64,000 nucleotides of DNA. Source: a virus. Position numbers and translations under genes: made by a program. Numbering within the stretch: position 1 is the stretch's first letter; each line of letters opens with the position of its first letter. The stretch covers positions 37,420 to 101,419 of the IMG/VR virus record IMGVR_UViG_3300001041_000002; one strand, written 5' to 3'. Of the stretch, positions 58,933-64,000 are shown piece after piece. The notes beneath the pieces are model-generated. The model had not been told where the DNA came from and did not search any database. It saw nothing but the letters and a program-made list of their open reading frames with translations.

Positions 58933-60627
58933 TTATTTTTTATGATTTTTCAACCTAAGCCGTCCGCCTTGAGATTTTTTCAATGGAGCAACATAATTCC
59001 CATAATCATCATATCCATATAGTTTTGGCATGATCTCACGAAGTCTTTCTTCATAGCCAATATCTCCAATACCCTCTGCAGCTTTTCCAAGATAAGACAT
59101 GCGATCTTCATACGCTTTTATCCTAGCTGAATTAGAAGCATTTGTATTATACAAGTTAGCTTGATTCATCATCTGAGCATTTTGAGAAGCAACATTTCCC
59201 TCAGTAGTTAAATTAATTTGATCGGCAGCCATTTTAGAGGCATTATTAACCGCATTAGCGTCCGCATAAGATTTTCCTATACCTGACATATAATCTTTAT
59301 TTAAACCGCTTAAATTAGCTCTAAGTACGCTTCCTGAGCCCCCAGATGCTTCTGATAATCCAGATATACCTGTTTGATATGCAGCATCAACTGCATTACG
59401 CATTTGCATCTCATCAATCTGTGCTGGAGTTAATTTCCCTTGCTGTCCTATCAATGATGGATTATACTTCTCTGGACTTGGAGATTTCCCAAATAATCCA
59501 GTTGCAGCTAATGCATCAAAAGCTATTGGAGCATAACGAAGATTCTTTGAATCCTTTAGCGCACTTAGGTCTCCGGTGAATCCAAGTCTTGTTTTTGGAT
59601 TAAGATTCATAGCAGATATGTCAGATATCTTTTTATTTAATTTAGTCATTTCTAATCCAGACGTTAACACAGGACTTCTATCTAGCGACTTAAAATCTAT
59701 TGAATTTATATTCTCTATTGGATTCAAGTATCTATCAAGAATTCTAGGGTCTTCTAAATTTAGAAATCCAGTATCTTGACTTAGTCCATCGTATAATCTT
59801 CCACCACCAGCCATCATATTAGATTGTTCAATCTCTCTAGTTTTATCATTAGCAGATATTAATTGCTTCATATAGTCCCTGTGAGTGTTCTTACTTATGG
59901 GATCGTTCGGACGTTCTTTGATTAACTTAGATAGTTTTTTAGATGCATCTGCAAATGTTTTACCTTCCATGGATTTTGGGAGATTATGTTCTTCGACCAT
60001 GTTTTTATCTAAAAGCAATCTATCTGAAAAGATATAATCCTGCCATTTAGTTTCTCCTTGTTCGACTAGATTAGGCTCTCCGTCTTCGCCAATACCCTGT
60101 CTTACTCCGTTATATGGGTTTAATTCGTGACTAGATCCAGCGTCGAATTCAGTAAGGCCTCCGCCATTCTCATACAGAGAGTTCATATTCGGAGACACAC
60201 CCATTGGTACGATTATTTTTCCACCATTTGCTTTTATACCTAACATATTATTTCTTTCTGATATTGATGAATTAAATTGTTTTGTGTCTTCTTCTCTATT
60301 TGTCATTTGTTTTGCAAATATACTATTAGCTATAACTCCAGCTGGGCCAAGTAAAGATGTTGCGGATAATGCTTTCTTCCCAAAGTTGGTTTGGTCATCA
60401 CCTAAAACTGTTTTTAAGTTTCCTAAATTTCCCATGGCGTATTTCATTCCACCACTTACAATTGCCCCTGGATTACCTGTTAAAACACCAGCTCCAAGTT
60501 CTGCTGCACCACCAACAACTTGCATATTGTTATTGTTTGCATTACCAGTATTTCCACCCATAAAGAACAGATTATCTCTAGTTATAATATCGTCAAGTTC
60601 GTGCTTTGATTTAATTTTCTTTGCCAT
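58933..60627 (-). CDS. crAss-like structural protein with ANGG/NLVEQGE module (564 aa)
   Basis: Residues ~130-200 carry ANGGKIIVPMG, NGGGLTEFDAGSSHELNPYNG and GEPNLVEQGETKWQDYIFSD. The NGG...H--NP-GV--G-D--G-PNLVEEGE---DYVFS-R block is a signature I associate with crAss-like virion proteins. The N-terminus is Gly/Ala-rich and hydrophobic (VVGGAAELGAGVLTGNPGAI), and the C-terminus ends in basic residues. Probably a portal-vertex or ejection component. The start overlaps the preceding gene's stop by one base. Confidence 0.8.
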   Translation of the reverse strand: MAKKIKSKHELDDIITRDNLFFMGGNTGNANNNNMQVVGGAAELGAGVLTGNPGAIVSGGMKYAMGNLGNLKTVLGDDQTNFGKKALSATSLLGPAGVIANSIFAKQMTNREEDTKQFNSSISERNNMLGIKANGGKIIVPMGVSPNMNSLYENGGGLTEFDAGSSHELNPYNGVRQGIGEDGEPNLVEQGETKWQDYIFSDRLLLDKNMVEEHNLPKSMEGKTFADASKKLSKLIKERPNDPISKNTHRDYMKQLISANDKTREIEQSNMMAGGGRLYDGLSQDTGFLNLEDPRILDRYLNPIENINSIDFKSLDRSPVLTSGLEMTKLNKKISDISAMNLNPKTRLGFTGDLSALKDSKNLRYAPIAFDALAATGLFGKSPSPEKYNPSLIGQQGKLTPAQIDEMQMRNAVDAAYQTGISGLSEASGGSGSVLRANLSGLNKDYMSGIGKSYADANAVNNASKMAADQINLTTEGNVASQNAQMMNQANLYNTNASNSARIKAYEDRMSYLGKAAEGIGDIGYEERLREIMPKLYGYDDYGNYVAPLKKSQGGRLRLKNHKK

Positions 60628-63600
60628 TATATTTTTATTATAGAATCATATCCAATTATCATGTCGTGTAAAACCAGTCTTTCACCCAGTGAATTATCAA
60701 AACCAAGTTTCATATACATCCACTGACCCCTCATTCTCTGTAATACGTTCGCACTATTTCTGGGTATGAAGAAATTCCAATCTCTGAACTTTCTTTTAAT
60801 ATTGCTCCCAACAACTAAATCTACTTCTCCAGTCGATTGATATTCATTCCAGCAGTTTATTGTATCTATAGTTCTAGTACTGACATCACTACTTCCTGTA
60901 TATACCTCAGACTTAAATTCTCCATTATTAAAGACACAATCAGCGTCTGGCTCTGGAGCAACCAGTAATGTTATATAACTTGGGTAGATTGTTCCATAAT
61001 AAGAACCATATTCACCATCGCCATGCTTCCATAGATTCAGTCCATCATTGCTGGAAAATAATCCATTATGTGTATATATATATCTTTTAGGTTTAAATGA
61101 ATACTGCGACGTAAATGTTTCTGATTGCTCATTGAAAGCTATAGTTAACCCAGTTATGGATTCGCTTATATTTGGTATTGTAAAATATGCATCATTAGTA
61201 ATCTGATCAAAACACCCAGTAACCAAATTGCTACCAGTATAAGTCAATCCATCAAGCTTTCTAGTCATTAAACTATGAAGTCCAAATCTATCGCTTAACC
61301 CAATAAGTTGATCTCCTGATATTCTATTAATAGATTTATTTGAAACGTCTATGTAATACACAGAACTCTGAGATTTAAAAACTGATTGCTGATTAGTACA
61401 GCCAGAGTTAGTATTTATATATTTATAATTATATAATACAGAGCCCCTACCAAGCTCTATAGCTGTTCCATTAGTGGCCACTGTTTGAACTCTAGGCTCA
61501 ATCTCAAGTGTAGATACCGCTTGTTCCTGAAGACAATAAACAATGTCATTGTTTTGAATAACCTTTGTTATCGCTCCATATTTGCCATCTAAATAGAGCT
61601 CTTCGTTTAGCAGTAGATCTGTCCAGCTATCAACAATCTCTCCATTAACCTTTACTTTAGTAGCATTAATTCTATTGTTGAAAATCTTACGCTCTTGAAA
61701 TGTAAATGGTGTTGCTGTTGTTCTATTGAATATTGGTTGCTGTGAATATACTCTATTATAATTATGATACTCGTCGAACGTTGGCATAAAAACTGAATCC
61801 CAACTAGACGAAGCATCTGATCTATTATTTATATCAATAGAAGTTTCAACTGGAAACTCTACAATTTCAGTCATATCATAATACTTAGAATTTTGAACAG
61901 ACACACTACTACCAAGTATTCTAGCAAACCTGAACTGTCCTACAAAAGTATCACCAGCGTTATCTATCTGCTCCGACGTTACACCAATCAAATTATATTT
62001 ACCTATCCTAAGATAACTATTACGACTCCTGGATTCATAAGTGTTGCCACCATATTGATTTGTAAGAGTTCTTATTAATTCAAATATCCCATTAGAATTT
62101 GACGGTAGTGATGCAGCCGTTAATATATCCTCATATTTATTCTGATCAGAAAAAACGAAAGTAATATTTTTATTTGCAATACTATTGACGGATATAATAC
62201 CATCGTCACCTCCATCATTATTTGAACTTTTGTCGTTCTTATCGGTTAGAATTGTTCCAAGTAAATTTGTAAATCCATATTTAGAATCATTGTTGTATCT
62301 AAGACCAGACTGTCCCTCTCCAACTAAAATTGGCGACCCAAGTACATCATATAATAAGTTTGATACAAATTTACCAAATCTGTATTTTCTATAATATTGA
62401 TATTTATTTTTTAAATTATGATCTCCAGTTCCACCGATCCTAGCGTATTGATTGAAGGCACTAAATCTACTACCACTGTCTTTCCATAGTGATAACAATG
62501 AATTTCTCTTAAGCTCTGCTTCAATAAAAGACGTATCTGTATTATATTGTTTAGCCCACTCTGAGCTATCATATATGGTGTTTACTCCGGAATGATTAAA
62601 CTTTATTTTAAGTCCTTCAGATAAACTTATATCAGTAAAAATAACCTCAGGAGAATATAACTGTAATAATCTAGTCTCCTCAAAAGACAGGTGCCTCTCT
62701 GTTCCAGAGGCATACACTCTATATATTTCTTGCCTAGGATCATCTATCTCTCCACTAGATGATTCTTCTCCAATGCACACCCCATGTTTTGTCTCGTAGA
62801 TAAATGGAGCAACTGAGTCTGCTGGTTTGCGCTTCCATAACTCATATAATTTTGTGTTATTTCTAATGAATGGAGATGAAATTTTAAGTATATCTAAGTC
62901 AGCATATGTAGTCCCATTAACCATGTTGGCTTCTGCTACATCATCGTACTTCTGAAATACCATTGAACTAACTATACCCTGACATAAAATAGTTTTATCG
63001 GCATCCGTTCTTTCAACTCTAAGAACTCTCCAACCAACAACACCAAGAGCTTCTAATACCGATGTGTTTCTAATAGTAACCTTTAAGGTATTATAACTAC
63101 TATTTACGTTCCCTTGTGGAATTTTAATATCTGCAATCCACTTTGGCTCTGTTGTTTGACCTCTCTTGTTGTAAAATTCTATACCAAATCTATATATCTC
63201 ATTTGATTTTAATAGATTCCTTGGATTTTCAACTGATTGTTGAATTATCTGTATTGTGATATTTGTTCCAGATGCTCCAATAGCAGGTGAATTCTTTATA
63301 TAATTATATGTAGAATAATCAGTATTTATTGCATCATGATCACTCGGAACTATTTCATTCCCAACAGATAAACGGATGCTGTCTGTTCCAGTATCCCAAA
63401 TTATATCTTCATTAGATAAACCATTGTTATTTATGTGTGAAGTTCCGCTATATATTGGAAATCTATAGGCCCTAGTGTCATAATCTTCGGTTGATACATC
63501 AAAGTATAACTCCTTGATATTACCGAGAATTAACCTATTATATTTAGAAGTAATTGTGCCTGGAATAAATGCCGTTCCACCAAGAAATGTAAATTGATCT

Positions 63601-64000
63601 GGACTTACTGACCGAATTACTCTGCCGTCGTCAGAAAAATTAAAAACAGTATTTCCACCAATAGTTTCTTCTGCTATAACATTTATTGATGGCTGTTCAT
63701 TGTATGACGTATATTTTATAGCGTATAGTCTGATGATATCATATTTTGTATCAACGGAATCTATTGTTACGTTTAATATTTTACCAACATACTCATTAAC
63801 CTTACCACCACTATTAGATTTATTTAATGGATAAAGTTCACTTACTGGGCTTATTGATGATTGAGAACCGTTCTGTTTTATTAGATTGTAGGCATATTGA
63901 ATCATCCCGGCAGTGTGAATGCCACCATAGTCAATTGAACTCACGTATGGCGATGAGAACGACACCTCTGGAACAGCATCAAATAAGGTAGCGTCTTGAT
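60627..64000 (-). CDS. stabilisation/muzzle-type tail-hub protein, 5' end beyond the window
   Basis: Read in full to the window edge: an in-frame extension upstream of the GTG at 63965 gives QDATLFDAVPEV before SFSSPYVSSID, with no stop, so the gene is partial at its 5' end. The recognisable beginning (GGIHTAGMIQYAYNLIKQNGSQSSISPVSELYPLN in pieces) matches the crAss-like 'stabilisation protein' pattern, which I associate with the muzzle-like tail-hub component. At least 1,124 residues; rich in beta strands and low in Cys. A phage tail assembly role is likely. Confidence 0.75.
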   Translation of the reverse strand, partial: QDATLFDAVPEVSFSSPYVSSIDYGGIHTAGMIQYAYNLIKQNGSQSSISPVSELYPLNKSNSGGKVNEYVGKILNVTIDSVDTKYDIIRLYAIKYTSYNEQPSINVIAEETIGGNTVFNFSDDGRVIRSVSPDQFTFLGGTAFIPGTITSKYNRLILGNIKELYFDVSTEDYDTRAYRFPIYSGTSHINNNGLSNEDIIWDTGTDSIRLSVGNEIVPSDHDAINTDYSTYNYIKNSPAIGASGTNITIQIIQQSVENPRNLLKSNEIYRFGIEFYNKRGQTTEPKWIADIKIPQGNVNSSYNTLKVTIRNTSVLEALGVVGWRVLRVERTDADKTILCQGIVSSMVFQKYDDVAEANMVNGTTYADLDILKISSPFIRNNTKLYELWKRKPADSVAPFIYETKHGVCIGEESSSGEIDDPRQEIYRVYASGTERHLSFEETRLLQLYSPEVIFTDISLSEGLKIKFNHSGVNTIYDSSEWAKQYNTDTSFIEAELKRNSLLSLWKDSGSRFSAFNQYARIGGTGDHNLKNKYQYYRKYRFGKFVSNLLYDVLGSPILVGEGQSGLRYNNDSKYGFTNLLGTILTDKNDKSSNNDGGDDGIISVNSIANKNITFVFSDQNKYEDILTAASLPSNSNGIFELIRTLTNQYGGNTYESRSRNSYLRIGKYNLIGVTSEQIDNAGDTFVGQFRFARILGSSVSVQNSKYYDMTEIVEFPVETSIDINNRSDASSSWDSVFMPTFDEYHNYNRVYSQQPIFNRTTATPFTFQERKIFNNRINATKVKVNGEIVDSWTDLLLNEELYLDGKYGAITKVIQNNDIVYCLQEQAVSTLEIEPRVQTVATNGTAIELGRGSVLYNYKYINTNSGCTNQQSVFKSQSSVYYIDVSNKSINRISGDQLIGLSDRFGLHSLMTRKLDGLTYTGSNLVTGCFDQITNDAYFTIPNISESITGLTIAFNEQSETFTSQYSFKPKRYIYTHNGLFSSNDGLNLWKHGDGEYGSYYGTIYPSYITLLVAPEPDADCVFNNGEFKSEVYTGSSDVSTRTIDTINCWNEYQSTGEVDLVVGSNIKRKFRDWNFFIPRNSANVLQRMRGQWMYMKLGFDNSLGERLVLHDMIIGYDSIIKI

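Noticed and set aside
1-64000. General stop-codon recoding (TAG to Gln or TGA to Trp), known in some Crassvirales.
   Set aside because: TAA, TAG and TGA all end genes whose stop overlaps or abuts the next start, for example TAG at 11968 and the many ATGA junctions; only two isolated in-frame stops were seen.
41615-64000. Plus-strand frames opposite the large minus-strand genes (for example around 55616-55975 and 60284-60643).
   Set aside because: They overlap long, motif-containing minus-strand proteins completely and have no motif or leader of their own.
1-64000. Integrase, attachment sites, insertion sequences or a replication origin.
   Set aside because: No recombinase, transposase or repeat pair with target duplication was seen, and no iteron cluster; the only mobile elements are the homing genes and the intron.

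Overview
The window is most likely part of a large Bacteroidota phage of the crAss-like order (Crassvirales). The main evidence is a 3,600-residue minus-strand protein carrying the DFDID metal-binding motif of crAss-like virion RNA polymerases. It sits among very large virion-type proteins, including an ANGG/NLVEQGE-type structural protein and a 'stabilisation/muzzle'-type protein at the right edge. Gene starts are A-rich and mostly lack a Shine-Dalgarno, a small lipoprotein has a Bacteroidota-like lipobox (LSSC), and two sites match the Bacteroidota -7 consensus TAnnTTTG. All three stop codons end ordinary genes, so I see no general stop-codon reassignment.

Layout. Positions 1-41,510 are on the plus strand (early, replication and accessory genes); 41,615-64,000 are on the minus strand (virion genes). 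The two arms converge on a hairpin terminator at 41,538-41,572. 1-5,750 holds tiny membrane and zinc-ribbon proteins, tRNA-Ile(UAU), tRNA-Tyr(GUA), an HNH nuclease and a cluster of structured non-coding RNA candidates; two of these share a hairpin with a compensatory base change. 5,750-9,420 is mostly unknown small genes, including one with 14 perfect 12-nt repeats. 9,423-16,861 is a replication block: replisome-type HTH protein, DnaB-like ATPase, RecA/AAA_24-like ATPase, ssDNA-binding-like protein and DnaG-type primase.

17,307-27,816 is a dense amide-chemistry cassette: two class I glutamine amidotransferase/gamma-glutamyl hydrolase-like proteins, a gamma-glutamylcyclotransferase-like protein, an ATP-grasp ligase, a phiEco32-type COOH-NH2 ligase, a class II glutamine amidotransferase and an Amidoligase_2 protein. 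The last gene is interrupted by a 1,070-nt group I intron encoding a LAGLIDADG endonuclease. The likely theme is making and breaking gamma-glutamyl or isopeptide-type bonds, perhaps on cell-surface peptides; the substrate is unknown.

28,415-36,124 holds nucleic-acid and nucleotide metabolism genes: a PD-(D/E)XK exonuclease, an SPL-like radical SAM protein, a Nudix hydrolase, a B12-dependent ribonucleotide reductase, an orphan DnaE C-terminal/OB module, an Nmad1-like protein and a nucleotidyltransferase-fold protein. 36,126-41,510 has conserved phage hypotheticals, a PDDEXK endonuclease, a HAD phosphatase and, at 38,419-38,626, a structured RNA with an H-type pseudoknot. The minus arm, in transcription order, is: stabilisation/muzzle-type protein (runs off the right edge), two structural proteins, the giant polymerase polyprotein, a ferritin with a complete ferroxidase centre, and a 1,382-residue virion-type protein.

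All family assignments come from reading motifs by eye; no database search was run.
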